A stretch of 64,000 nucleotides of DNA from Actinophytocola xanthii (GCF_001921205.1 NZ_MSIE01000032.1:58227-122226), one strand, 5' to 3'. Counted from the stretch's first letter, positions 1 through 11,378 are shown. Notes: a model not told the origin generated them from the letters alone. A program made the numbers and translations.

Positions 1-597
1 CCGAACCATGTCCGTGCAGCGGTCCGGGCGTCCAAGCTGGCCGGGCCAGCCCACGGCCGCCCAGAACGCCCGGGTGGCCGGCGAGTTGAGCACGGTCGTC
101 GTCGACCAGTCGTACCCCTGCCCCGGTGGTGCGACAGCGAGCGCGGCGGCCACCAGGACCCGCCCGTAGCCGAGCCGGCGGTGTGCCTCGTCCACCCGAA
201 CCTGCTCGAGCACCGCCCGCCGACACGGCGCGCACACGGCGAGGTCGGCGTCGGCGACGACCACCCCGTCCAACCGCATCCGCAGCTGCCCGACTCCCGC
301 GCGCACCGCCGGCGGAACCCGCACGAGCACCAGGCCCACGTCGGGAGCCTGCTCCTCAGTGTGCTGTTCGGCCGGGTCGATCTCGCACCAGCTCGCCCCC
401 GGCAGGCCGAGGTCCCAGCAGACCCCGCAGGTGACGGTGTCCAGCCGATGGCGGTGGCTGTAGCCGGCCTGCTTCCCGCCGATGGTCAGGTCGTGGCCGC
501 GGGGGCACCACCGCCGGCCACCGTCCGGCGAGGTCGGCCGGACCGCGCGCGCCGTGCCGTACATGCCGCGACCGACATCCCGACCCTGTTCGCTCAC
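1..597 (-). CDS. Zinc-ribbon / GNAT-like protein, 3' end off the window
   Basis: Read on the minus strand, an open frame runs 199 codons from GTG at 597 to base 1 without a stop, so the C-terminus is missing. Residues near 35 give WCPRGHDLTIGG and near 57 TCGVCW, with a further VCAPC about 50 residues later. These Cys pairs resemble zinc ligands. The last 65 residues (VDEAHRRLGYGRVLVAAAL, then TTTVLNSPATRAFWAAVGW) resemble the acetyl-CoA-binding and C-terminal parts of GNAT acetyltransferases. The GTG is preferred because a CATAAT hexamer ends 7 bases upstream; an in-frame ATG at 564 is the alternative. The acetyltransferase reading is inference from weak motifs; the frame itself is clear from codon use. 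It is divergent from the P450 gene. Confidence 0.6.
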   Translation of the reverse strand, partial: MSEQGRDVGRGMYGTARAVRPTSPDGGRRWCPRGHDLTIGGKQAGYSHRHRLDTVTCGVCWDLGLPGASWCEIDPAEQHTEEQAPDVGLVLVRVPPAVRAGVGQLRMRLDGVVVADADLAVCAPCRRAVLEQVRVDEAHRRLGYGRVLVAAALAVAPPGQGYDWSTTTVLNSPATRAFWAAVGWPGQLGRPDRCTDMVR

Positions 598-604
598 ATG
601 TTCG

Positions 605-632
605 ATTATGACCGCTACCCGGACTTCCACAA
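605..632 (-). promoter_or_regulatory. Probable leaderless promoter of the truncated gene at 1-597
   Basis: On the minus strand a -10 hexamer CATAAT (605-610) lies 7 bases before the GTG at 597. TTGTGG (627-632) sits 16 bases further upstream as a possible -35. The spacing would start transcription at or next to the GTG. Confidence 0.4.
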
Positions 633-744
633 CCCCTCTCACCAGCGAGTATGTCCGGCGCTACGACCAGCGACCGACCGATGGACCAGAAAGCCGAGAA
701 GTCGATCTCTCGGCTGGGGCGGGCCAGGGGCGTATAACACTGGT

Positions 745-2055
745 ATGGCGACGCTCGAGGCCAACGCCCAGACACTGCCGCCCGGATCCCGGCTGCCGTC
801 GCCGGTGCAGACGCTGCTGTTCCTCGTTGCCCGGCGGCAGCTGCACATCCATCTGCGCCGCCGCTACGGCGAGGTGTTCAGCACCCGCCTCGCCGGGCGC
901 CGCAACGTGGTCACGCTGACCCGTCCCGAGGACATCCGCACGGTCTTCGCCGGGTCGCCGACGGTCTACCACGGCGGCGAGGGCAACGCGCTCCTGCGAC
1001 CGGTGATGGGCGCCCACTCGGTCCTGGTCACCGACGAGAGCGAGCACCAGCGCGCCCGCAAGCTCCTCATGCCCGCCTTCAACGGCGCCGCGCTGCGGGG
1101 CTACGCCGAGCTGATGGCCTCGCTCGCCGCCCGGGACGCCGAGAGCTGGCCCACCGGCCGGCCGTTCGCCGCGCATCCGCGGATGAACGCGGTCACCCTC
1201 GAGATCATCCTGCGCGTGGTCTTCGGTCTCGGCGAGGGGCCGCGGCTGACCGAGCTGCGGCCGCGGCTGCGGCGGGTCTCCGACATCGGCCCGCTCACCG
1301 TGCTCGGCTGGACCTACCCGAACCTCGCGCGGTACGGCCCGTGGCGGCGCAACCACGAGAACCTGGCCGCGGTGGACCGGCTGCTGTACGCCGAGATCGC
1401 CGAGCGCCGCGGCGCGGACGACCTCGCCGACCGCGGCGACGTGCTGTCCCGCCTGCTGACCGCGGGCGGGGGCGAGCTCACCGACGCCGAGGTGCGCGAC
1501 CAGATGGTCACGCTCCTGCTCGCCGGCCACGAGACCACCGCCACGGCCCTGGCCTGGTCCTTCCACGAGCTGGCCCGCCACCCCGAGATCCAGCGCCGGG
1601 CGCGGCGCGACGCCGACGACGGCGACGGCGAGTACCTGCAGGCCGTCGCGAAGGAGGCGATGCGCCGGCGGCCGGTCATCCAGAACGTGGCACGCAGGCT
1701 GACCGAGCCGACCGAGATCGCCGGTTACCTGCTGCCGGCGGGGACCGTCGTCGGGCCGAGCATCTCCCTGGTGCACCGGGACCCGACGCTGCACGAGGAA
1801 CCGACGGACTTCCGCCCGGAGCGGTTCATCGGCAAGCAGCCGGAGGCCGGCACGTGGATCCCGTTCGGCGGCGGGGTGCGGCGCTGCCTGGGTGCCGGGT
1901 TCTCCCTCCAGGAGGCGGCGGCCGTACTGCGGGAGGTGCTGACCCGCTACGAACTCCACCCGGAACGGGCGAGGCCCGAGTACCCGAAGCCACGCAACAT
2001 CACGCTGGTGCCGGCCCGCGGCGCGCGGATCGTCGCGACGCCCCGCCGGCGCTGA
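745..2055 (+). CDS. Cytochrome P450
   Basis: Haem-thiolate monooxygenase of 436 residues, a normal length for a soluble bacterial P450. The I-helix oxygen-activation motif AGHETT is at 260-265, the ExxR pair is E304/R307 (KEAMRRRP), and the haem loop FGGGVRRCLGAG runs from 374 with the cysteine ligand at 381. The N-terminus (LPPGSRLPSPVQTLLF) recalls the CYP110/135/138-type bacterial families, but the substrate cannot be told. ATG at 745 is chosen because TATAAC (733-738) lies 6 bases before it, implying a leaderless message; the open frame extends upstream only as a high-GC artefact. No ferredoxin or reductase is adjacent, so electrons must come from partners elsewhere. It converges with the nitrilase-family gene, with 4 bases between stops. 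Confidence 0.93.
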   Translation: MATLEANAQTLPPGSRLPSPVQTLLFLVARRQLHIHLRRRYGEVFSTRLAGRRNVVTLTRPEDIRTVFAGSPTVYHGGEGNALLRPVMGAHSVLVTDESEHQRARKLLMPAFNGAALRGYAELMASLAARDAESWPTGRPFAAHPRMNAVTLEIILRVVFGLGEGPRLTELRPRLRRVSDIGPLTVLGWTYPNLARYGPWRRNHENLAAVDRLLYAEIAERRGADDLADRGDVLSRLLTAGGGELTDAEVRDQMVTLLLAGHETTATALAWSFHELARHPEIQRRARRDADDGDGEYLQAVAKEAMRRRPVIQNVARRLTEPTEIAGYLLPAGTVVGPSISLVHRDPTLHEEPTDFRPERFIGKQPEAGTWIPFGGGVRRCLGAGFSLQEAAAVLREVLTRYELHPERARPEYPKPRNITLVPARGARIVATPRRR

Positions 2056-2059
2056 CCCC

Positions 2060-2851
2060 TCAGAGGCGGCGGTTGGCCAGGACCGGGATCGCGGCCCGGG
2101 TCTTCTCGACGAGGGGGAGGTCCAGGTCCACCAGCAGCAGGTCCGGGTCGGCGCCGAGCTGGGCTGCGACCTCACCGGAGGGGTCGGCGACCGTGCTGAA
2201 CCCGATCCCGGTCGGCGCCCTGCCATGGGCTGTCCCGCCGCCCGCCGCCGGGTCGGCCTGCCCGCAGGCCACCACCCAGCAGGTCGAGTCCAGTGCGCGC
2301 GCCCGCACGAGCAGCTCCCACTGCGCGAGCTTGCCCGGGCCGGCCCCCCACGAGGCGCCGAGCAGGACCGCGGACGCGCCCCGGTCGGCGAGCCTGGTGA
2401 ACAGCTCGGGGAACCGGATGTCGTAACAGGTCGCGAGGCCCAGCACCGCCTCGTCGAGCGTGACGGTGACCAGTTCCGAACCGGGGGCGACGGTCCTGGA
2501 CTCGGCGAAGCCGAACGCGTCGAACAGGTGGATCTTGTCGTAGCCGACGTGCTGGCCGCGCCCGGTGGCGAGCAGGGTGTTGAACACCCGGCCGTCCGGC
2601 GAGGGGGTGAACATGCCGGCGACGACCAGGACGTCGTGCTCGGCGGCGATCTCGGCGACCGAGGTCGCCCAGGGACCGTCGATCGGCTCGGCCAGCGGCG
2701 CCAGCGACGTGCCGAAGCACGCCATCGTCGCCTCCGGGAACAGCACGACCGAGGCGCCCTCCCCGGCGGCCCGCTCGACCGAGGACCGGACGAGGCCGAG
2801 GTTCTCCACCGGTGACCCGGTGGACGTGATCTGGCTCAGTGCGACCCGCAC
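2060..2851 (-). CDS. Carbon-nitrogen hydrolase (nitrilase superfamily)
   Basis: A 263-residue single-domain amidohydrolase. The Glu-Lys-Cys triad of the nitrilase superfamily is intact: E40 in LFPEAT, K106 in YDKIHLFD, and nucleophile C142 in TCYDIRFPE. The DKIHLFD and CYDIRFPELF strings are typical of the Nit1/Nit2-like branch (omega-amidase or deaminated-glutathione amidase) rather than true nitrilases, so it probably hydrolyses a small amide in the cytosol. The gene is divergent from the solute-binding protein gene at 2924 and convergent with the P450. The exact substrate is not recognisable. Confidence 0.9.
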   Translation of the reverse strand: MRVALSQITSTGSPVENLGLVRSSVERAAGEGASVVLFPEATMACFGTSLAPLAEPIDGPWATSVAEIAAEHDVLVVAGMFTPSPDGRVFNTLLATGRGQHVGYDKIHLFDAFGFAESRTVAPGSELVTVTLDEAVLGLATCYDIRFPELFTRLADRGASAVLLGASWGAGPGKLAQWELLVRARALDSTCWVVACGQADPAAGGGTAHGRAPTGIGFSTVADPSGEVAAQLGADPDLLLVDLDLPLVEKTRAAIPVLANRRL

Positions 2852-2923
2852 GCTACCTCCCGAACTCGCCGACCGGTGTTCGCCGATCCACCTCCACGAG
2901 GATAGGCGGCCCGGCTAGGGTCG

Positions 2924-4480
2924 GTGCCCGTGTCTACCGTGTCCCCCCGTCGCGCCGTGCCGGTGCTCCTTGCCGCGCTGCTGCTCGCCGGGTGCACCGC
3001 AGACCCGGTGCCGCCGGCCTCCGGCGACCCGGACGGCACCTCGCTGGTGATCGCGGTCGCGCAGGAGCCCGGGACGGTGGACCCACTCGCCGGCTTCGCC
3101 GGGCACGGCGCGGCCAAGATCTTCGACGGGCTGCTCGAGCACGACGCCGACCTCGAGCTGCGGCCCGGTCTCGCCGCGGAGCTGCCCGAGCCCTCGCCCG
3201 ACGGCCGCGCCTGGACGGTCAGGCTGCGCCCCGGCGTGACCTTCTCCGACGGCACCCCGCTGGACGCCCAGGACGTGGTCGCCACCTACCAGGCCGTGCT
3301 CGACCCGGCCCGCGAGTCGCCGGTGCGGCAGCGCTTCCCCATGCTGGCGCGGGTGGTCGCGGTGGACAAGGCGGTGGTCCGCTTCGAGCTGACCGCGCCC
3401 TACGCGCCGTTCCCCGAGCTGCTCGTGCTCGGCGTCACCTCCAGCGAGTCGGTCTCCGGCGACGCGGCCGGCGACGACACCGCACCGGTCGGCACCGGGC
3501 CCTACGTCCTGGCCGACTGGCAGCGCGGTACCCGGATGGTCCTGAAGGCCAACGAGGACTACTGGGGCGACGCGCCGGCGATCAAGGAGGTCACCGTCGA
3601 GTTCGTGCCGGACGACGAGGCCCGCGCGGAGCGCATGCGCGAGGGCAAGCTCGACGGCGTCGCGCTGCCGCCGGAGCTGGCCGCGGAGTTCGACAACATC
3701 GACGGCCTGCGGGTCGTCGCGCACAGCGCGGCCGACGTGCGGGCGGTGGTGCTGCCCGAGGGGAACCCGGTGACCGGGGACCCGGCGGTGCGGCTCGCGC
3801 TCAACCACGCGATGGACCGCGAGGCGGCGGTGTCCGAGGTGCTCGCCGGGCAGGGACGGGTCGCCTTCACGCCGATGCCCGCGGTGCTCGCCGAGTTCGT
3901 CGAGGCCGGCGCCGACTTCGACCACGACATCACCCGCGCGCTGGACGAGCTGGAGTCCAGGGGCTGGGTCACCGGGCCGGACGGGGTGCGGACCCGCAAC
4001 GGCCGGGCTGCCCGGTTCACCCTGCGCTACCCGGCCTCCGACGCGGTGTCGGCCGGTCTCGCCGAGGCGTTCGCGACCAACGCGCGCTCGGTCGGGATCC
4101 AGGTGGACCTGGCGCCGGTGGCCCGCGACTCCCTCGACGGCGCGGCCCTGGTCGGCTTCGGGGACCCGTTCGACCCCGACCTGAGCGTGTACCGGGTGCT
4201 GCACTCCAAGGCGGGGTCGCTCGGCGGTTACGCGAACGAGACGGTGGACGAGGCGCTGCGGGTCGGGCGGATGGCGACCGACCCGGCGCAGCGGGCGACG
4301 GCGTACCGGCGGATGCAGCGGGCCTACGTGGCCGCACCGGGGATGGTGGTGATCGCCTCGCTCAACCACACCTACGTGATGCGGGAGAGCTGGGACGGCT
4401 ACGAGCCGGTCGTCGACGCGGCGACCGAGGACGCGACCTGGGGGCCGTGGTGGAACCTGGAGGAGTGGACACCCCGATGA
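2924..4480 (+). CDS. ABC transporter solute-binding lipoprotein, family 5 (peptide/nickel type)
   Basis: A 518-residue extracytoplasmic binding protein. A lipoprotein signal (RRAVPVLLAALLLAGC) ends in a lipobox cysteine. The body has SBP_bac_5 features: a start like LVIAVAQEPGTVDPL, then DGRAWTVRLRPGVTFSDGTPLDAQDVVATYQ, and GTGPYVL. Such proteins capture oligopeptides, opines or nickel for a Dpp/Opp-type importer. No permease or ATPase gene is adjacent, so it is an orphan binding protein or uses a distant transporter. GTG 2924 is used; GTG 2930 is equally possible, with TAGGGT (2916-2921) 8 bases before it. Its stop overlaps the ATG of the following PLP enzyme gene, indicating translational coupling. 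Confidence 0.9.
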   Translation: MPVSTVSPRRAVPVLLAALLLAGCTADPVPPASGDPDGTSLVIAVAQEPGTVDPLAGFAGHGAAKIFDGLLEHDADLELRPGLAAELPEPSPDGRAWTVRLRPGVTFSDGTPLDAQDVVATYQAVLDPARESPVRQRFPMLARVVAVDKAVVRFELTAPYAPFPELLVLGVTSSESVSGDAAGDDTAPVGTGPYVLADWQRGTRMVLKANEDYWGDAPAIKEVTVEFVPDDEARAERMREGKLDGVALPPELAAEFDNIDGLRVVAHSAADVRAVVLPEGNPVTGDPAVRLALNHAMDREAAVSEVLAGQGRVAFTPMPAVLAEFVEAGADFDHDITRALDELESRGWVTGPDGVRTRNGRAARFTLRYPASDAVSAGLAEAFATNARSVGIQVDLAPVARDSLDGAALVGFGDPFDPDLSVYRVLHSKAGSLGGYANETVDEALRVGRMATDPAQRATAYRRMQRAYVAAPGMVVIASLNHTYVMRESWDGYEPVVDAATEDATWGPWWNLEEWTPR

Positions 4481-5667
4481 GCACGATCGACCTCGCCGCC
4501 GTCCGGGCGGACACGCCGGCCTGCCCGCGCGGGGTGTTCCTGGACAGCGCCGGGTCCTCGTTGCCGCCGGTCCAGGTGCTCGACGAGGTGGTCGGTCATC
4601 TGCGCCGGGAGGCGGAGGTCGGCGGCTACCGCGCGCACGACGAGCGCGCGGCCGAGCTGGAGGACGGCTACGCGCTGATGGCGCGGCTGCTGGGCTGCGA
4701 GCCGGACGAGGTCGCGTTCACCGACAGCGCCACCCGGTCCTGGCTGGCCGCGTTCGACGCGGTGCCGCTGAAGGCCGGCGACCGGATCCTGGTCACCGAG
4801 GTCGAGTACGCCGGCAACGCGATCCCGCTGCTGCACCGGGCCGCCGAGGTCGGCGCCTCGGTCGAGACGGTGCCCTCGACGCCCACCGGCGAGGTGGACG
4901 TGGCCGCGCTGCGGGAGCTGCTGGACGAGCGGGTGGCGCTGGTGTCGCTGGTGCACGTGCCCTCCAACGGCGGGCTGGTGAACCCCGTCGCCGAGGTGGT
5001 CGAGGCGGCGCACTCGGTCGGCGCGCTGGTGCTGCTCGACGCCTGCCAGTCGGTCGGCCAGCTCCCCGTGTACGCGGCGGAGCTGGGTGTCGACATGCTC
5101 AGCGGGACCGGCCGCAAGTGGCTGCGCGGCCCCCGCGGCACCGGGTTCCTGGTGGTGCGCCGGGCGGTGCTGCCGCGGCTGCGGCCCCGGCTGGTGGATC
5201 TGCACTCCGGCACGTGGTCGGCGCCGGAGCGCTACGAGCTGCGGACCGACGCCAGGGTGTTCGAGCTGTGGGAGACGAGCACGGCCGACCGGCTGGGCCT
5301 GCTGGCGGCGGTCCGCTACGCCGTCGAGCTGGGGCTCGAGGCCATCGCCGCCGCCGTGGGCGAGCGGGCCCAGCGGCTCCGGGCCGGCCTGGCCGCGGTC
5401 CCCGGCGTGACCGTGCACGACCTCGGCACGACCCGGTGCGGCATCGTCAGCTTCACCGTCGAGGGCCGCTCGCCCCGGCAGGTCCGGGACGAGCTGGCCG
5501 ACCACGGCGTGACGGTCACGGTCACCGGGGCGAGCTCGACCCGCCACGACATGACCCGGCGCGGCCTGCCCGAGCTCGTGCGTGCCTCGCCGCACTACTT
5601 CCTCACGCTCGACCAGCTCGACGAGGCGGTCGCGGCGGTGGAGCGCGTGTCTGAGGACGTGCCCTAG
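4477..5667 (+). CDS. Class V aminotransferase-fold PLP enzyme, EgtE-like
   Basis: A 396-residue PLP enzyme of the cysteine desulfurase/aminotransferase V fold. The Schiff-base lysine is K214 in SGTGRKWLRGPRGTGFL, and the upstream Asp that contacts the pyridine nitrogen is in LVLLDACQSVGQ. The segments LRREAEVGGY and RKWxxGPRG are shared with mycobacterial EgtE, the hercynylcysteine sulfoxide lyase of ergothioneine synthesis, as I remember that sequence. No other egt gene is here, so a general C-S lyase or aminotransferase remains possible. ATG 4477 overlaps the binding-protein stop (ATGA). The stop TAG at 5665-5667 lies inside the outer end of an inverted-repeat element, so the C-terminus may have been trimmed by its insertion. 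Confidence 0.85.
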   Translation: MSTIDLAAVRADTPACPRGVFLDSAGSSLPPVQVLDEVVGHLRREAEVGGYRAHDERAAELEDGYALMARLLGCEPDEVAFTDSATRSWLAAFDAVPLKAGDRILVTEVEYAGNAIPLLHRAAEVGASVETVPSTPTGEVDVAALRELLDERVALVSLVHVPSNGGLVNPVAEVVEAAHSVGALVLLDACQSVGQLPVYAAELGVDMLSGTGRKWLRGPRGTGFLVVRRAVLPRLRPRLVDLHSGTWSAPERYELRTDARVFELWETSTADRLGLLAAVRYAVELGLEAIAAAVGERAQRLRAGLAAVPGVTVHDLGTTRCGIVSFTVEGRSPRQVRDELADHGVTVTVTGASSTRHDMTRRGLPELVRASPHYFLTLDQLDEAVAAVERVSEDVP

Positions 5668-5786
5668 GGCCAATGCCGGTCGTTTAGCTGCCCGGAAGGC
5701 CCCTTATTGGTCTTGAACGTGCCTGTTTTCGCTGCTCGCCGATCGCGGAGTTGATCTTGCGTCGGCTTAAGCGACCGGCATTGGCC

Positions 5787-5792
<6 letters not shown>
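5662..5792. mobile_element. MITE-like element 1 (131 bp, 21-bp perfect terminal inverted repeats)
   Basis: Bases 5662-5682 (CCCTAGGGCCAATGCCGGTC plus G) are repeated exactly in inverse at 5772-5792, and the similarity continues weakly inward (TTTAGC against CTTAAGC). The 90-base interior is AT-richer than its surroundings and has no convincing reading frame. CTAG occurs at both outer ends (5664-5667 and 5787-5790) and could be a duplicated target site, as seen with IS5-type elements that target YTAR. The left end supplies the stop codon of the EgtE-like gene. Assigning it to a particular IS family is inference. Confidence 0.75.
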
Positions 5793-9078
<3,286 letters not shown>

Positions 9079-9096
9079 TTGCTCTAGGCTCGCGCC

Positions 9097-9255
9097 GTGT
9101 CCAAGGAAGTGGTCGTCATCGGTCTGCTGGCGCTCGCGGGGTTCCTGCTCGGCGGGGTCTACTCGACCTACCGGACCGCCCGGGGCCTCGCCGTGCTGCT
9201 GGGGGCGGCGGCGTTGCTCGCGATCGGCGGCGCGGTGGTGTGGCTGGTCAGCTGA
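9097..9255 (+). CDS. Small two-helix membrane protein
   Basis: A 52-residue protein with two hydrophobic segments (VVIGLLALAGFLLGGVYS and LAVLLGAAALLAIGGAVVWL) joined by a short positive loop (TYRTARG). TAGGCT (9085-9090) lies 6 bases before GTG 9097, the same leaderless arrangement as many neighbours, which supports expression. The last 8 bases overlap the end of soxR on the other strand. I do not recognise the family. Small membrane proteins at this position, between hisB and hisH, are also seen in other actinomycetes in my recollection, but I cannot assign a role. Confidence 0.6.
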   Translation: MSKEVVVIGLLALAGFLLGGVYSTYRTARGLAVLLGAAALLAIGGAVVWLVS

Positions 9256-9712
9256 TCCCGCCCTCGGAGGCGGCGCGCAGCCGGGGCGCGCCCGGCCCGA
9301 AGACGGCCATCACGTCGTCCTTGTTGTTCAGGTGGCACGACTTCAGCGACAGGCACCCGCATCCGATGCACGCGGTGAGCCGGTCGCGCAGTCGTTGCAT
9401 CGCGTCGATCCGCGCGTCGAGCTCGTGCTGCCAGCGTTGGGAGAGCCTGGCCCAGTCGGCCTTGGTCGGCGTCCGGCCCTCCGGCAGCGTGGCCAGCGCG
9501 TCGCCGATCTCCTCCAGGGTCAGGCCGACGCGCTGGGCGGTGCGGATGAACGCCAGCCGGCGCAGCACCGCACGTGAGTACTTCCGCTGGTTGCCCACGG
9601 TCCGCTCCGAGGTGATCAGGCCCCGTTCCTCGTAGAACCGCAGTGCGGTGTGGGGGACGCCGCTGCGCCTGGCCACCTCACCGATCGTGAGTACGTCCGG
9701 CAGTTTGGACAC
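9248..9712 (-). CDS. soxR: Redox-sensing MerR-family regulator SoxR
   Basis: A 154-residue MerR-family activator. The winged helix is at 8-28 (LTIGEVARRSGVPHTALRFY), followed by the dimerisation helix. The [2Fe-2S] ligands C115, C118, C120 and C126 fit the SoxR signature CX2CXCX5C exactly (CIGCGCLSLKSC). In actinomycetes SoxR senses redox-cycling compounds directly, and there is no SoxS. Start GTG 9712 follows TAGGGT by 6 bases, so soxR is probably leaderless. It is divergent from the split transketolase, whose promoter contains a clear SoxR box, so the pair looks like a regulator with its target. Confidence 0.95.
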   Translation of the reverse strand: MSKLPDVLTIGEVARRSGVPHTALRFYEERGLITSERTVGNQRKYSRAVLRRLAFIRTAQRVGLTLEEIGDALATLPEGRTPTKADWARLSQRWQHELDARIDAMQRLRDRLTACIGCGCLSLKSCHLNNKDDVMAVFGPGAPRLRAASEGGIS

Positions 9713-9758
9713 ACCACGACCCTACCGGCAACCTCGACCAAGGTAGAGCAAGGCTGGC

Positions 9759-9789
9759 TTGACCTCGACCGAACTCGAGGTTGCACCCT
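9759..9789 (+). promoter_or_regulatory. SoxR-activated promoter with SoxR box
   Basis: TTGACC (9759-9764) and CACCCT (9784-9789) are separated by 19 bases, the over-long spacer typical of MerR/SoxR-activated promoters. The spacer holds the perfect dyad ACCTCGA-6-TCGAGGT (9762-9781). It agrees with the enterobacterial SoxR site CCTCAAGTTAACTTGAGG at 13 of 18 positions by my count. The -10 ends 6 bases before the transketolase ATG at 9796. Confidence 0.75.
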
Positions 9790-9795
9790 CGGGTC

Positions 9796-10473
9796 ATGGC
9801 CACACGAGAACTGGCCGGTCTCTTCGAGCGGATGACCGGCGACGAGAAGCACGAGTGGGCCGCCGCGTCCACTGTAGACGTTCTGTGGGTGCTCTACGAC
9901 CGGGTGCTCGACGTTCGACCGGCCACGGTCGACGACCCGGACCGGGACCGGTTCCTGCTGTCCAAGGGCCACGGGCCGATGGCCTTCTACGCCGTACTCG
10001 CGGCGAAGGGCTTCCTGGACCCGGACCTGTTGGGCACCTGGACCGAGTTCGGGTCCCCCCTCGGCCAGCACCCCGACCGGGTTCTGGTGCCCGGTGCCGA
10101 GATCGGCTCGGGCTCGCTCGGCCACGGTCTGGGACTGGGCGTCGGGACCGCGCTCGGACTGCGGGCCCAGCGGCGCCAGAGCCGGGTTGTGGTGCTGCTC
10201 GGCGACGGGGAGCTGGACGAGGGCAGCAACCACGAGTCGATCGCGCTCGCCGCGCGGCTCGGGCTGGACCGGCTGACCGCTGTCGTCGTCGACAACGGCT
10301 CGGCGAGCCTGGGCTGGCCCGGCGGCATCGCCGGTCGGTTCGCCGTCGAGGGCTGGCACACCGCCACCGTCGACGGCCGTGACCACGACGCGCTGTACCG
10401 CGCGTTCACCGCGGAGCACCCCGGCCGCCCGTCGGCCGTGGTCGCCGTGATCGACCCGGGGGAGTGGGGATGA
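9796..10473 (+). CDS. Transketolase, N-terminal (thiamine diphosphate-binding) subunit
   Basis: A 225-residue protein corresponding to the first third of transketolase. It carries FLLSKGHGPMAFYAVLAAKG, GSGSLGHGLGLGVGTALG and the ThDP/metal motif GDGELDEGSNHE. Together with the next gene it would form a two-subunit transketolase-like enzyme that moves two-carbon units between sugar phosphates, or a related 1-deoxysugar synthase. ATG 9796 is chosen over upstream TTG 9781 because the SoxR-type promoter would start transcription at 9796. The SoxR box suggests induction by redox stress, which would fit NADPH supply through the pentose phosphate pathway; that role is inference. Its stop overlaps the next start (ATGA). 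Confidence 0.9.
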   Translation: MATRELAGLFERMTGDEKHEWAAASTVDVLWVLYDRVLDVRPATVDDPDRDRFLLSKGHGPMAFYAVLAAKGFLDPDLLGTWTEFGSPLGQHPDRVLVPGAEIGSGSLGHGLGLGVGTALGLRAQRRQSRVVVLLGDGELDEGSNHESIALAARLGLDRLTAVVVDNGSASLGWPGGIAGRFAVEGWHTATVDGRDHDALYRAFTAEHPGRPSAVVAVIDPGEWG

Positions 10474-11378
10474 CCAGCCAGGACACCGACAGGCTCATGC
10501 GCGAGGTGTTCGTCGACACCGTCTCGGCCGCACTGGACCGCGACCCGCGGATCGCGGTGGTGACCGCCGACATCTCCGCGGCGGCGTTCGCCGCGGCCAG
10601 GGCCCGCCACCCGGACCGGGTGATCAACGTGGGGATCCGGGAGCAGGCGATGATCGGTGTCGCCGGCGGGCTCGCGCTCACCGGCATGCGCCCGGTCGTG
10701 CACAGCTACACGCCGTTCCTCGTGGAGCGCCCGTTCGAGCAGCTCAAGCTCGACCTGGGGCACCAGGACGTGGGGGCGGTGCTGGCCTCCATCGGCGGCT
10801 CCTACGACGACCCGGTGTGGGGCCGCACCCACCAGGGACCGGGCGACGTGGCGCTGCTGGACACGCTGCCCGGCTGGACCGTCCACGTTCCCGGCCACCC
10901 CGACGAGGTCGAGCCGCTGCTGCGGGCGGCGCTGGCCGGGGACGACCGGGTCTACCTGAGGCTGTCCTCCCGGCGCAACCGGGAGGCCCATCCGACCGGC
11001 GGGTTCACCCTGGTCCGCCCGGGCCGCGGCGGGGTCGTCCTGGCCGTCGGGCCGACCCTGGACGCCGTGCTGGAGGCCGTGGCCGGACTCGACGTCACGG
11101 TGCTCTACGCGAGCACGGTGCGCCCGTTCGACCGGGCCGGCCTGCGGGCCGCCGTCGCCGCGGCCGGCCCCGAGGTCGTGCTGGTCGAGCCCTACCTGGC
11201 CGGCACGTCCGCGCACGAGGTCGCCGAGGCGCTCGCCGACGTGCCGCACCGGCTGCGGGCACTCGGGGTGCGGCGCGACGTCGAGGTCCGCGCGTACGGC
11301 ACGGCGGCCGACCACGACGCCGTGCACGGCCTGGACGCCGCGGGGATCGCCGCCGCGGTGCGGGCGCTGACCGGCTGA
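10470..11378 (+). CDS. Transketolase, C-terminal (pyrimidine-binding) subunit
   Basis: A 302-residue partner of the preceding protein. It contains the pyrimidine-binding domain (INVGIREQAMIGVAGGLALTG, with the conserved Glu of REQ that activates ThDP) and a C-terminal transketolase domain (VLLVEPYLAGTSAHEVAEAL). Split transketolases of this kind are common in actinobacteria and archaea. Translation is coupled to the N-terminal subunit through the ATGA overlap. The pair lies between hisB and hisH, breaking the ancestral his operon. Whether the substrate is a pentose phosphate or an antibiotic-type sugar cannot be told. Confidence 0.9.
   Translation: MTSQDTDRLMREVFVDTVSAALDRDPRIAVVTADISAAAFAAARARHPDRVINVGIREQAMIGVAGGLALTGMRPVVHSYTPFLVERPFEQLKLDLGHQDVGAVLASIGGSYDDPVWGRTHQGPGDVALLDTLPGWTVHVPGHPDEVEPLLRAALAGDDRVYLRLSSRRNREAHPTGGFTLVRPGRGGVVLAVGPTLDAVLEAVAGLDVTVLYASTVRPFDRAGLRAAVAAAGPEVVLVEPYLAGTSAHEVAEALADVPHRLRALGVRRDVEVRAYGTAADHDAVHGLDAAGIAAAVRALTG

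Noticed and set aside
588..604. LexA-like SOS box near the start of the first gene
   Set aside because: CGAAC occurs twice in direct rather than inverted orientation, so it does not fit the actinobacterial CGAAC-N4-GTTCG dyad.
661..2226. Long open frame antisense to the P450 gene
   Set aside because: Arg/Pro/Gly-rich translation without motifs; it mirrors the codon pattern of the P450 gene. Similar antisense frames over hisD, gltB (38882-41944), gltD, trpB and the LuxR ATPase (53600-57628) were rejected for the same reason.
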